Both the position numbers and the translations under genes were made by a program. Of a stretch of DNA of 42,306 nucleotides, positions 24,829-32,940 are shown in pieces (position 1 is the stretch's first letter; each line of letters starts with the position of its first letter). This stretch comes from CAUZFZ01 sp963579025 (GTDB lineage Bacteria; Planctomycetota; Planctomycetia; Planctomycetales; Planctomycetaceae): NCBI GenBank assembly GCA_963579025.1, contig CAUZFZ010000090.1, positions 1-42,306 on the forward strand. The letters are read 5' to 3'. The notes under the pieces were generated by a model. The model was not told where the DNA came from, searched no databases, and saw only the letters and a program-made list of their open reading frames with translations.

Positions 24829-27360
24829 TCACGGCAGGTATCGAAACTCAGCACTGATCAGCAGCGCGTGGATGGCCGCCTCCCAGCCGAGTGATTCGTC
24901 ACTCTCGGCCTCGGCGTCAAGGTCGCGAATCAAAGCAAGCGTGGCACTGCTTTCGACACGTGTCGGGTCACGCAGAAGGATACGCCGAAACGCCGTGCGT
25001 ACGCGGGCTGTGTCGGTGTCGTCGCCCGCAGTCAGTTCGGCAGCAATCCGAGCGGCTCGATTGATACAGAACTCGCTGTTCATCAGGAAAAGACTCTGCG
25101 ACGGCATCGTTCGCTCACTGCGTGTTCCCACGATCTGGCTCGGGTCCGCGAAGTCAAAGGTCGCCAGCATCTCGGGTACCCAGTAGCGCGCGACAGGCAG
25201 GTAGACCGAGCGATTCGGCGATTCGAGCTGCTCGGTCGTCGGAAACGTCCGGGAATTAAACTCGCGTTCCTCGAAGGTCGAGACGACGGAGCCGCGCGGC
25301 GGATCGAGAACCAGTTCACCGGAGACCGACAACATCGCGTCGCGCAGAGCCTCGACATCAACGCGACGAATGTTTGCCCGCCACAGAAGACTGTTGGTCG
25401 GATCGACTGCGACATTGGAATAGCTGGCGTCACTGCCCAGTCGGTAGGTTCGACTGAGCACGATCTCCCGAATCAGCTTCTTCATGGACCAGCCATTGGA
25501 CTGAAATCGTCTCGCCAGCCAGTCCAGAAGTTGCGGATGCGATGGTCGCCTGCCATTCAATCCGAAGTTGTTCACCGTCGGCACAATCCCCTCACCGAAC
25601 AGTCGTTGCCAGATTCGATTGACTGCAACACGCGGCGTTAGCGCGTTGCCCTCTGAGACAAGCCACTCAGCCAGTTGCCGCCGACCGCTCTGCTTCGAGT
25701 CGATCGTCTGACGTTCGCCGTTCGTTCGCTCAAACAGAGTCGGTACGCCACGAGGAACGACCTCACCCTTGCGCTTCGCCTCGCCGCGAATCCGAATGGC
25801 GCAGTCCGCCGGTTGCTCCGCGACACAGACAGCCATGCAGTAATCGGGAAATTCCGGCGGAGCGTCGGTCAGCTTTTTCAGGTCCGCGTCGAGACCTTTG
25901 ATCTTCTCGTCCCACTCGGCGATCTCTGCGTCGAGCGGCGCGATCTCCGCATCGATCTTCTCAACCTCAGCCGCGTCCGTTGTCTTCTTCTTCCGGTTTT
26001 CCAGAGCCGCTTTTTTTCGCACCACCCGGTAGCGATCAGACCTCGCCTTGTTACGCACTGCCGTCGCTTCGGCCACCTTTTTGCGATACTCCCGAGCCGG
26101 CTCATCCAGCTTAAGTCCGTGTTCGCCAATCGGCTGTAATGGCCGGTCAAAGCCGTATTGATTCGCCGAGGTCATCGGACCGTAAAGCGTTTGCGTGCTG
26201 CCAAAGATGCCTGCAAGAGCGTAGTAGTCGCGAGTCGGCACGGGGTCGAATTTGTGATCGTGACACCGGGCGCAACTGACCGTAAGACCTAGAAATGCAC
26301 GAGTTGTGACATCAATCTGGTCGTCAATGAGATTCATCGCGAACAGCTCTTTGTCGCCTTCTCCCAGTACCTTGGATCCGATTGCCAGGAACCCCGTCGC
26401 AATTAACTGTTCGTCTCTCTGTCGCCAGTCGTCCGTCGGCAACAGGTCGCCCGCCAGTTGCTCACGGATGAATTGATCGAACGGCTTGTCATCGTTGAAT
26501 GACCTGATGACGTAGTCGCGATACCGCCATGCGTGTGGAAAGATGACGTTGCGGTCGTTTCCGTTCGACTCGGCGAACCGCACAACATCCAGCCAGTACC
26601 GCCCCCACCGCTCACCAAACCGCGGAGATGCCAGCAATCGATCCACCTGAATAGACAAAGCCGCTTCCAGGTCGTGTCGTGAAGATTGTTCGAAGTGCTC
26701 AATCTGCGCGAACGTGGGAGGCAGACCCGTCAAATCCACAAACAGCCGGCGCAAGAGAACGGCGGACGGCGCGTCCGCGACCGGCCGGAGTTTCTTCGCG
26801 GCATGACGCGCGGCAATGAACCGATCGATCGGGCTGTCAGACCACTCGGTGGCGATGTTCGGTGGAGCCACATCAAGCAAAGGCTGGATTGACCACAAAT
26901 CCGTGCCACGCGGGGGCTCTTTGTCAGTCGGTGCAGCCGGTTGGTCTTCCGGTCGCTGACGCGGGTCGGTCAATCCCAGTTGAATCCAGCGTTCGAAGTC
27001 AGCGACGACGGTCATCGGCAGCCGTCCGTCGGGTGGCATTTCGAGGTCTTCATAGCGGAGCGCCGACAGTAACAGGCTTTGGTCCGGTTTGCCCACGACG
27101 ACGGCCGGGCCGCTTTCGCCGCCTTTCAGCAACCCGTCCCTGAAGTCGAGCCGCAAGCGCCCGCCGATTTCCTTCGAGTCGGCGGAGTGGCATTCGTAAC
27201 AGTGCTTGAGCAGCACGGGACGAATACGGGCCTCAAACCACTCTGTCGCTGCCTGATCATCGCTGGCTTGGGCGCACAAAGGCGACACGACAGTCAGCCC
27301 GAGCAGACAGGCGACCTTGAGACCTGAACGAAGACACGACGCATCAGCCGGTGAACTCAT
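24829..27360 (-). CDS. Exported PSD1 protein: cytochrome domain, DUF1549 and DUF1553
   Basis: An 843-residue planctomycete protein. After the signal peptide (cleavage near LCAQAS) a cytochrome-c-like domain has CYECH at 54-58 for heme, with LRLDFRDGLLKGGESG and LEMPPDGRLP typical of PSCyt1. DUF1549 follows (PIDRFIAARH, LFVDLTGLPPT) and holds a second heme-type site, CARCH. A charged coiled coil (about KKVAEATAVRNKA to DADLKKLTDA) separates it from DUF1553 (LAEWLVSEGNALTPRVAVNR, RTYRLGSDASYSN). The role is unproven; these often pair with DUF1501 genes in sulfatase-rich loci. Start ATG 27360 has GAAAGG 6 bases upstream and overlaps the SIS gene by 17 bases. Confidence 0.92.
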   Translation of the reverse strand: MSSPADASCLRSGLKVACLLGLTVVSPLCAQASDDQAATEWFEARIRPVLLKHCYECHSADSKEIGGRLRLDFRDGLLKGGESGPAVVVGKPDQSLLLSALRYEDLEMPPDGRLPMTVVADFERWIQLGLTDPRQRPEDQPAAPTDKEPPRGTDLWSIQPLLDVAPPNIATEWSDSPIDRFIAARHAAKKLRPVADAPSAVLLRRLFVDLTGLPPTFAQIEHFEQSSRHDLEAALSIQVDRLLASPRFGERWGRYWLDVVRFAESNGNDRNVIFPHAWRYRDYVIRSFNDDKPFDQFIREQLAGDLLPTDDWRQRDEQLIATGFLAIGSKVLGEGDKELFAMNLIDDQIDVTTRAFLGLTVSCARCHDHKFDPVPTRDYYALAGIFGSTQTLYGPMTSANQYGFDRPLQPIGEHGLKLDEPAREYRKKVAEATAVRNKARSDRYRVVRKKAALENRKKKTTDAAEVEKIDAEIAPLDAEIAEWDEKIKGLDADLKKLTDAPPEFPDYCMAVCVAEQPADCAIRIRGEAKRKGEVVPRGVPTLFERTNGERQTIDSKQSGRRQLAEWLVSEGNALTPRVAVNRIWQRLFGEGIVPTVNNFGLNGRRPSHPQLLDWLARRFQSNGWSMKKLIREIVLSRTYRLGSDASYSNVAVDPTNSLLWRANIRRVDVEALRDAMLSVSGELVLDPPRGSVVSTFEEREFNSRTFPTTEQLESPNRSVYLPVARYWVPEMLATFDFADPSQIVGTRSERTMPSQSLFLMNSEFCINRAARIAAELTAGDDTDTARVRTAFRRILLRDPTRVESSATLALIRDLDAEAESDESLGWEAAIHALLISAEFRYLP

Positions 27361-28363
27361 TGCCGACCTTTCTGGCACGCTCAGGCTCGTCCAGGTTGAT
27401 TCCCAGATTGATCCCGACCTCAACGAGGATATTCCAGCCAGCCGCCAGTTGGACGAATTCGCCCAGGTCGCCAGCGTCAGGAATCTGAATGGTGGGAAAG
27501 CTGGTCTCGCGGGACGCAACTGTAATCACATCCAGTCCCACCCCGTCGCACAGTACTTCACGGAACTTGTCCTCGGACTTCGCCTGCGGTTCGACCCACA
27601 AGACAACATCGTCGGCGTCCATCACCTCTTCGATTCCATGAACCGCGTAAGTTCCCTCCAGGAAGTCTGACTTTTTGCGAGTGATTTCATTCGTCTTCAG
27701 CGTCAGCTCCTCGGAAACTCCGTCGTTTCGACCCGCCCAGTAGATCGTTCCCGCGCGTGCGATTCGCTCGACGAGTTCCGGTTTGATCTGCGTCGTCAAC
27801 GCGGTCGTAATCTGGTCCGCAAGGTCCTTGCGGCGGTCGGCCAGAGTGGGCGTGCCGGCCACGTGTTCAAGCAGCGACCGGTAGAAGAGGGCCTGTTCCG
27901 CAACGCTCTTCGTCGCGGCCACGGCGTCTTCCTTGCCGCAATTCAGTACGCATCCCCGTGTGGCCAGTTGTTCCAGCGGAGAATCGGGAGTGGCACTCAA
28001 GCTGTAACGGTTCCGGTGCCCGGACTCGCTCAGTTGTTGAAACAACCCGATGACCTCGGCGGTCCGTCCCGAATTGGACAATGCAAAAACGGACCAGCCC
28101 GCCAGGTCGTATTCGCAGCATTGGTGTCCGGCATCCGTTGCCAGCGTGATGTCCCAGCCACACCGCCTGGCGTGAGCCATGATGCTTTTCGCGGGAAAGA
28201 TTCGACTTGATCCCTCACCAGTCATCATCAATCGTCCTGACCCGGCAATGTCAGCAGCAATTTCGGTCAACCCGGGGGCCTCAAAGTCAGCGACAATTTC
28301 GGCTGTCTGCAGCATCTCGCGGACCAGCGCAAACGAGCCGTACGTGTTATCAGACGTATTCAT
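27344..28363 (-). CDS. SIS-domain sugar-phosphate isomerase-like protein
   Basis: A 339-residue protein with two SIS domains in the style of GlmS C-terminal or FrlB-like isomerases. First: MMTGEGSSRIFPAKSIMAHA and VFALSNSGRTAEVIGLF, a sugar-phosphate loop. Second: GTIYWAGRNDGVSEELTLKT and KKSDFLEGTYAVHGIEEVM, where Glu and His resemble isomerase active-site residues. It probably acts on amino-sugar or ketose phosphates in the cytoplasm. The frame opens at 28534 inside a dispersed repeat; the ATG at 28363 fits the family length. It overlaps the PSD1 gene, so a catabolic link between the two is inferred. Confidence 0.85.
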   Translation of the reverse strand: MNTSDNTYGSFALVREMLQTAEIVADFEAPGLTEIAADIAGSGRLMMTGEGSSRIFPAKSIMAHARRCGWDITLATDAGHQCCEYDLAGWSVFALSNSGRTAEVIGLFQQLSESGHRNRYSLSATPDSPLEQLATRGCVLNCGKEDAVAATKSVAEQALFYRSLLEHVAGTPTLADRRKDLADQITTALTTQIKPELVERIARAGTIYWAGRNDGVSEELTLKTNEITRKKSDFLEGTYAVHGIEEVMDADDVVLWVEPQAKSEDKFREVLCDGVGLDVITVASRETSFPTIQIPDAGDLGEFVQLAAGWNILVEVGINLGINLDEPERARKVGNEFTG

Positions 28364-28507
28364 CAATCGAGCCTTCGCCGTTAACGTTGTGGGTCCCCAG
28401 CGTTCCGACACGATCGCTGAGGTCAACAGCCAGAATAAACGACCTGAGTCGATACCTGCCACTCTTCTGAGGACGATCTGTCTGCAGTAGAGTATTTCAC
28501 ACGTCGT

Positions 28508-28565
28508 GTAGGATGGGCACTCCTGCCCGTCCACTTCCGGGGACGGGCAGGAGTGCCCATCCTAG
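28508..28565. repeat. 25-base inverted repeat, dispersed family, copy 2
   Basis: Left arm 28508-28532 and right arm 28541-28565 pair with one mismatch at the outer end, around an 8-base loop. The arms match copy 1 at 10776-10838. It lies between divergent genes. Confidence 0.85.
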
Positions 28566-28660
28566 CTTTCAAACCGTCAATCCAGCTTTGACGGTCCACG
28601 AGTACTATTCCGCCTCTCGGCTAAGTACAGAGACAGCTCTAGCGAGACTGAAAAGGTTAC

Positions 28661-29410
28661 ATGATGCGAGCGAAAACACTGCAGATTCTACTGGCAGTTC
28701 TGGCCATCACCGGCTTCGGCCTGACAATGCGGGCTGACGACGCGGCCAAACCGTCCAAATCCGAACGGGCCGCCATTCAGGTCGCATTGAAGGAATTCAA
28801 CTCATGGATCGGCGGATGGCGCGGTGGCGGACAGGTGCGTCGCGGTTCGACGCGCGGAGCGTGGGTTGAGAAGAGCAACTTTGTCTGGAAGTTCGACGGA
28901 GATCAGATCGGCATCGAATACAACGTCGACGGCGCGAAGCACGTGAAATCCGGGCTGTTGTCCTGGGACGTCAAGAACGAGGAGTACACGTTTGATGCGG
29001 AACTGGCCGATAAATCGAAACGCAAGTACCGCGGAGAACTGGAGAAGGGCGTCCTTGCTCTTGAGTCGGGTGCAAATGATGCAGGTTACGTTTCACGGCT
29101 GACCATGCGGCAGCTCAATGAAAAGCGTTTCCTGGTTCTGTACGAACGCCGGAAAGCGAAGGCATCGTTTTATCTGCGAGTCGGTGAAGTCGGCTACACA
29201 CGAGAAGGCACTCGCCTGGCCGCCTCGGACAACACGGGCCCCATTTGCATTGTCACGGGCGGTGCCGGGACGATTCGCGTGTCTTTCAAAGGTAAGAATT
29301 ACTACGTCTGCTGCAGCGGCTGCCGCGACGCTTTCAACGACGATCCCGAAGGGATCATCGAGACGTACCTGGCCGAACTGGCCGAGAAAAAGAAATCAGC
29401 CGCCAACTGA
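28661..29410 (+). CDS. Exported protein with C-terminal metal-binding TRASH/YHS-like domain
   Basis: A 249-residue exported protein: signal peptide (ILLAVLAITGFGLTMRA), then a lipocalin-like beta region (FNSWIGGWRGGGQVRRGS, VWKFDGDQIGIEYNV, LSWDVKNEEYTFDAEL). A C-terminal domain follows with ICIVTGG, VSFKGKNYYVCCSGC and FNDDPEGI. The Cys pattern resembles TRASH/YHS metal-sensing domains, usually for copper or other heavy metals. The first half is unassigned. AAAAGG precedes the ATG. It may act as a periplasmic metal chaperone or sensor; that is inference. A cyclophilin gene follows in the same direction after 50 bases. Confidence 0.78.
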   Translation: MMRAKTLQILLAVLAITGFGLTMRADDAAKPSKSERAAIQVALKEFNSWIGGWRGGGQVRRGSTRGAWVEKSNFVWKFDGDQIGIEYNVDGAKHVKSGLLSWDVKNEEYTFDAELADKSKRKYRGELEKGVLALESGANDAGYVSRLTMRQLNEKRFLVLYERRKAKASFYLRVGEVGYTREGTRLAASDNTGPICIVTGGAGTIRVSFKGKNYYVCCSGCRDAFNDDPEGIIETYLAELAEKKKSAAN

Positions 29411-29460
29411 TCCTCAGTCAGGCGATTCACTACTTCAAACAGCCATACAGGGAAGTTCCG

Positions 29461-30165
29461 ATGCAGAACCGTCCGCTCCTGATCGTGATCGCCTGCGCTT
29501 TGATGTCGACGGGCATGAGTTGCGCACGGCAGCGATCAAGCACTCCACCTGTCCCGGTCGCCCCGGTCGATAACGGCCCAGTGGCGAACGAAAGCGACGT
29601 CCCACCGCCGAAACCACTACCGGCGGGTGTCGAGGACACTGGCATTTTCAACGTTCGACTGGAAACGACGAAGGGCGACATCGTCATCGAGGTGCATCCG
29701 GCATGGGCGCCGCTGGGAGCGGCACGGTTCCGTGAACTTGTCGAATCCGGCTTCTACAAAGACTGCGCGTTCTTCCGTGTTGTCCCCGGCTTCATCGTTC
29801 AATGGGGTATGAATGCTGATCCAGTGGTGCATGCAACATGGGGCGACAACAATCTGGTCGACGACCCCGTGCTGCAGTCCAACCAGAAGGGCTACGTGAC
29901 ATTCGCCAATGGTGGGGCGAACAGTCGATCGACTCAGGTCTTCATCAACTACGCCGACAATTCGCGTCTGGAAGAAAATTATCCGGGCTTCGCTCCTATT
30001 GGCACGGTTGTCGAGGGACTGGGCAACGCGTTCGCCATCAATTCCGAGTATCGCGAGCAACCGGATCAGCGCCGCATCACATCGGCAGGAAACGACTACC
30101 TGAAGAGTGCGTTCCCGAACCTGGACTACATCAAACGGGCGAGCGTAGAGAAGTCGGCCCCATAG
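29461..30165 (+). CDS. Exported cyclophilin-type peptidyl-prolyl isomerase
   Basis: A 234-residue protein with the cyclophilin domain from about residue 62: VRLETTKGDIVIEVHPAWAP, then FYKDCAFFRVVPGFIVQWG with the catalytic Arg (FFRV) and Gln, and GYVTFANGGANSRSTQVFIN. The N-terminus (LLIVIACALMSTGMSCARQ) is an export signal with a loose lipobox before Cys, so it is probably an outer-envelope lipoprotein. A Pro-rich linker joins the two. AGGGAA sits just upstream of the ATG. It likely folds exported proteins. It follows the metal-site protein after 50 bases. Confidence 0.92.
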   Translation: MQNRPLLIVIACALMSTGMSCARQRSSTPPVPVAPVDNGPVANESDVPPPKPLPAGVEDTGIFNVRLETTKGDIVIEVHPAWAPLGAARFRELVESGFYKDCAFFRVVPGFIVQWGMNADPVVHATWGDNNLVDDPVLQSNQKGYVTFANGGANSRSTQVFINYADNSRLEENYPGFAPIGTVVEGLGNAFAINSEYREQPDQRRITSAGNDYLKSAFPNLDYIKRASVEKSAP

Positions 30166-30252
30166 CCCTGAACGGGAACTCGCCGGTGTCGCAAAGCTGA
30201 AGTCGCGAGACCAGTTGACCGCCATTAACTCCACCAGACCGGAATCCGAGGA

Positions 30253-31620
30253 ATGTCGTTCGTTCATCAACACACGGTCGGTCTGAGTCGCCGTGAGGTG
30301 CTGCAGGTTGGCTACTCCGGCCTGCTTGGCGTCGGCTTGCCGGCGGCGCTGTCCGGACTGGCGCAAGCGTCTCCCGCCGTGCCGCGAACTACTCCGAAGT
30401 CGATTGTGATTGTGTTCCTGACTGGGGCAGCCAGTCATCATGACACATTTGATATGAAACCGGATGCTCCCGCAGAGATTCGCGGCGAGTTCAAGCCGGT
30501 GAGTACTTCGGTGGCCGGATTGCATGTGTGCGAGCATCTGCCGCAACTCGCCGCCCGGGCTGATCGCTATGCCGTCGTCCGGACGCTGTCGCACAGCGAC
30601 AACAACCACCTGATGTCGACGCATCACGTCCTGACTGGTGAGAAACAGCCGGGAGGTTTCTTCGACAAGGTCGCGTCCAGAGATGACTGGCCAAGTTACT
30701 CGTCCGCGCTGTCGTTCCTGCAGCCCCGCCGCGACGGGATTCCCAGCGGTGTGAATCTGCCAACGTTTCTGCTCCAGGGACCTCTCACCTGGCCCGGTCA
30801 GCACGCCGGATTTCTGGGTACGAATTATGACCCGTGGCAGATCAGCGACGATCCCAACAAAGCCGATTTCAAAGTCGACGCACTCACGCTATCGACGGGG
30901 ATCGATGTCGCTCGGCTGGGCAGGCGACAGGAACTGCTCGGCGAGGTGAATCGTCAGCAAAGACGACTCGGCGAGGTGGCCCAATCGCGACGGCTGTCGA
31001 GCGATCAGGACCTGGCGTTCTCGATGTTGACCTCCAGCCGGCTCGCTCAATCCTTCGAATTGGACCGTGAGGACGATGCGGTGCGCGATCGGTATGGCCG
31101 TCATACGACGGGCCAGTCACTCCTGCTCGCTCGCCGCCTCATCCAGTCCGGCGTCCCCGTCGTGCAGGCGAATATCGGACGCGTCCAGAATTGGGACAGC
31201 CACAGCAAGATTTTCTCGAGGCTGAAAGACAAGTTGCTGCCGCCACTGGATCAGGGCGTGTCGGCATTGCTGGATGATCTGGCCGACGAAGGACGACTGG
31301 ACGACACACTGGTCATGATGCTCGGTGAATTCGGCCGGACGCCGAAGATCAACAAGGGCGCCGGACGCGACCACTGGGGACCGTGTTTCTTCGGCCTGTT
31401 TGCCGGTGCCGGCATTCAGGGCGGACAGGTGATCGGCAAGTCGGATGCAACCGCGGCTTATCCCGCGACTCGGGCTTACTCACCCAATGATGTGGGCGCG
31501 ACCGTGTATCACCTGCTGGGCATTCCTGGTGACGCGGAAGTCCACGATCGCCTGAATCGACCCGTGCGACTGAATCGAGGAAGCGTGATCGAGCCGCTGT
31601 TCTCGGGGGCGTCGGTGTAG
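30253..31620 (+). CDS. Tat-exported DUF1501 protein
   Basis: A 455-residue protein of the alkaline-phosphatase/sulfatase-like DUF1501 family common in planctomycetes. A twin-arginine signal (LSRREVLQVGYSGLLGVGLP, R13-R14) leads to SIVIVFLTGAASHHDTFDMK, where family members hold a metal. Later landmarks are LMSTHHVLTGE, DRYGRHTTGQSLLLARRLIQ, MMLGEFGRTPKINKGAGRDH and TVYHLLGIPGD. Enzymatic activity is not established for this family. No PSD1 partner is adjacent, unlike the usual pairing. It lies 88 bases after the cyclophilin gene and 51 before the enolase-superfamily gene. Confidence 0.92.
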   Translation: MSFVHQHTVGLSRREVLQVGYSGLLGVGLPAALSGLAQASPAVPRTTPKSIVIVFLTGAASHHDTFDMKPDAPAEIRGEFKPVSTSVAGLHVCEHLPQLAARADRYAVVRTLSHSDNNHLMSTHHVLTGEKQPGGFFDKVASRDDWPSYSSALSFLQPRRDGIPSGVNLPTFLLQGPLTWPGQHAGFLGTNYDPWQISDDPNKADFKVDALTLSTGIDVARLGRRQELLGEVNRQQRRLGEVAQSRRLSSDQDLAFSMLTSSRLAQSFELDREDDAVRDRYGRHTTGQSLLLARRLIQSGVPVVQANIGRVQNWDSHSKIFSRLKDKLLPPLDQGVSALLDDLADEGRLDDTLVMMLGEFGRTPKINKGAGRDHWGPCFFGLFAGAGIQGGQVIGKSDATAAYPATRAYSPNDVGATVYHLLGIPGDAEVHDRLNRPVRLNRGSVIEPLFSGASV

Positions 31621-31671
31621 TCGAACGGCACGAAACGCTTTCCTGTACGTGCCCAATCCCTGAGGTGGTCC

Positions 31672-32901
31672 ATGACGGTCCGCATTGAAAACGTTCGTTG
31701 CATCGCGACGGCTCCCGCCGGGATTCGGCTTGTTGTGGTCAAAGTCGAAACGTCCGAACCGGGTCTTTCGGGGTTGGGATGCGCGACGTTCACACAGCGA
31801 CCGCTGGCTGTCATTCAGGCGGTCGAACAATACCTGGCTCCGTTTCTTCTTGGGCGTGATGTCGCCGAGATCGAGGACATCTGGCAGGCCGCGTACGTCA
31901 GCTCGTACTGGCGGTCCGGGCCGGTGTTGAACAATGCGCTGTCCGGTGTCGACATGGCGTTGTGGGACATCAAGGGCAAGCGGGCCGGCATGCCCGTGTA
32001 CGATCTGCTCGGTGGCAAGTGTCGCATGGCCGCTCCGGTTTACGTGCACGCCAGCGGTCGCGATTTCCAGGAAGTGACCGACTCAGCCCGAAAGTTGATG
32101 TCTCAAGGGTTCCGGCACGTGCGCATGCAGGTCGAGGTGCCCGGGCAGGCTACGTACGGAACCGAGTCCGACCTGCACGCGCACGATCAGGTGGACGGTC
32201 CGACCAGCCCGCGCAACGTGTTCGAGCCGGCTGACTATGCGCGGCTGGCTCCGCGACTGTTCGAACATGCTCGGCGGGAACTGGGCGACGAAATCGAATT
32301 GCTGCACGATATCCATGAACGCTTGCCGGCGCCGCTGGCTATTCAGCTCGCGAAGGACCTCGAACCGTACCGGCTGTTCTTTCTGGAAGACCCGCTGCCG
32401 CCTGAAGAGTTGACTCAGTTCCAGCGACTCCGCGAAGCGACACACATCCCCATCGCGATGGGCGAGCTATTCACGAGCGTCAACGAGTTCGTCCCGCTGA
32501 TCAGTGGCAAGCTGATCGATTTCATCCGCGTCCATCTTTCGGACGTCGGCGGACTCAGCATGGCCCGAAAGATCGCAGCGATGTGCGAGTTCTTCGGTGT
32601 GCGTACCGCATGGCACGGGCCCGGAGATACGTCGCCGGTTGGACATGCCGCGAATCTGGCTCTCGACATTGCGGTGCCGAACTTCGGCATTCAGGAATTC
32701 ACCGCATTCAATCAGGCGACGCAGGACGTCTTCGCCGGCTGCCCGGAATTGCGAGACGGCATGCTGTGGCCCAGTGAGCAACCAGGCTGGGGACTGGAAA
32801 TCGACGAGCAGCTCGCGGCGAAGTTCCCCTATCCCGAGCATCCATTCAATGGAGCCTGGCCAGCCATCCGCCGCCGTGATGGCAGCGTCATTAAGCCATG
32901 A
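31672..32901 (+). CDS. Enolase-superfamily sugar-acid dehydratase (ManD-like)
   Basis: A 409-residue mandelate-racemase/enolase-superfamily enzyme of the D-mannonate dehydratase type. Metal ligands D213, E239 and E265 are visible (LLHDIHERL, FFLEDPLPP, AMGELFTSV), with H215 in the ManD-specific HDIHE motif. R151 and Y162 sit in VRMQVEVPGQATYG, which matches the ManD active-site loop, and WHGPGDTSPVGHAANLALD is a ManD signature. It probably dehydrates a hexonate such as mannonate or gluconate in the cytoplasm, as part of sugar-acid catabolism; some family members have very low activity, so the substrate is uncertain. Confidence 0.9.
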   Translation: MTVRIENVRCIATAPAGIRLVVVKVETSEPGLSGLGCATFTQRPLAVIQAVEQYLAPFLLGRDVAEIEDIWQAAYVSSYWRSGPVLNNALSGVDMALWDIKGKRAGMPVYDLLGGKCRMAAPVYVHASGRDFQEVTDSARKLMSQGFRHVRMQVEVPGQATYGTESDLHAHDQVDGPTSPRNVFEPADYARLAPRLFEHARRELGDEIELLHDIHERLPAPLAIQLAKDLEPYRLFFLEDPLPPEELTQFQRLREATHIPIAMGELFTSVNEFVPLISGKLIDFIRVHLSDVGGLSMARKIAAMCEFFGVRTAWHGPGDTSPVGHAANLALDIAVPNFGIQEFTAFNQATQDVFAGCPELRDGMLWPSEQPGWGLEIDEQLAAKFPYPEHPFNGAWPAIRRRDGSVIKP

Positions 32902-32940
32902 ATGGCAACGCGTGCGAGAGACGCTCGCCTGACGTCAGGA

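Noticed and set aside
28364..28534. Upstream extension of the SIS gene
   Set aside because: Its first residues are a translation of the dispersed palindrome; the ATG at 28363 fits the family.
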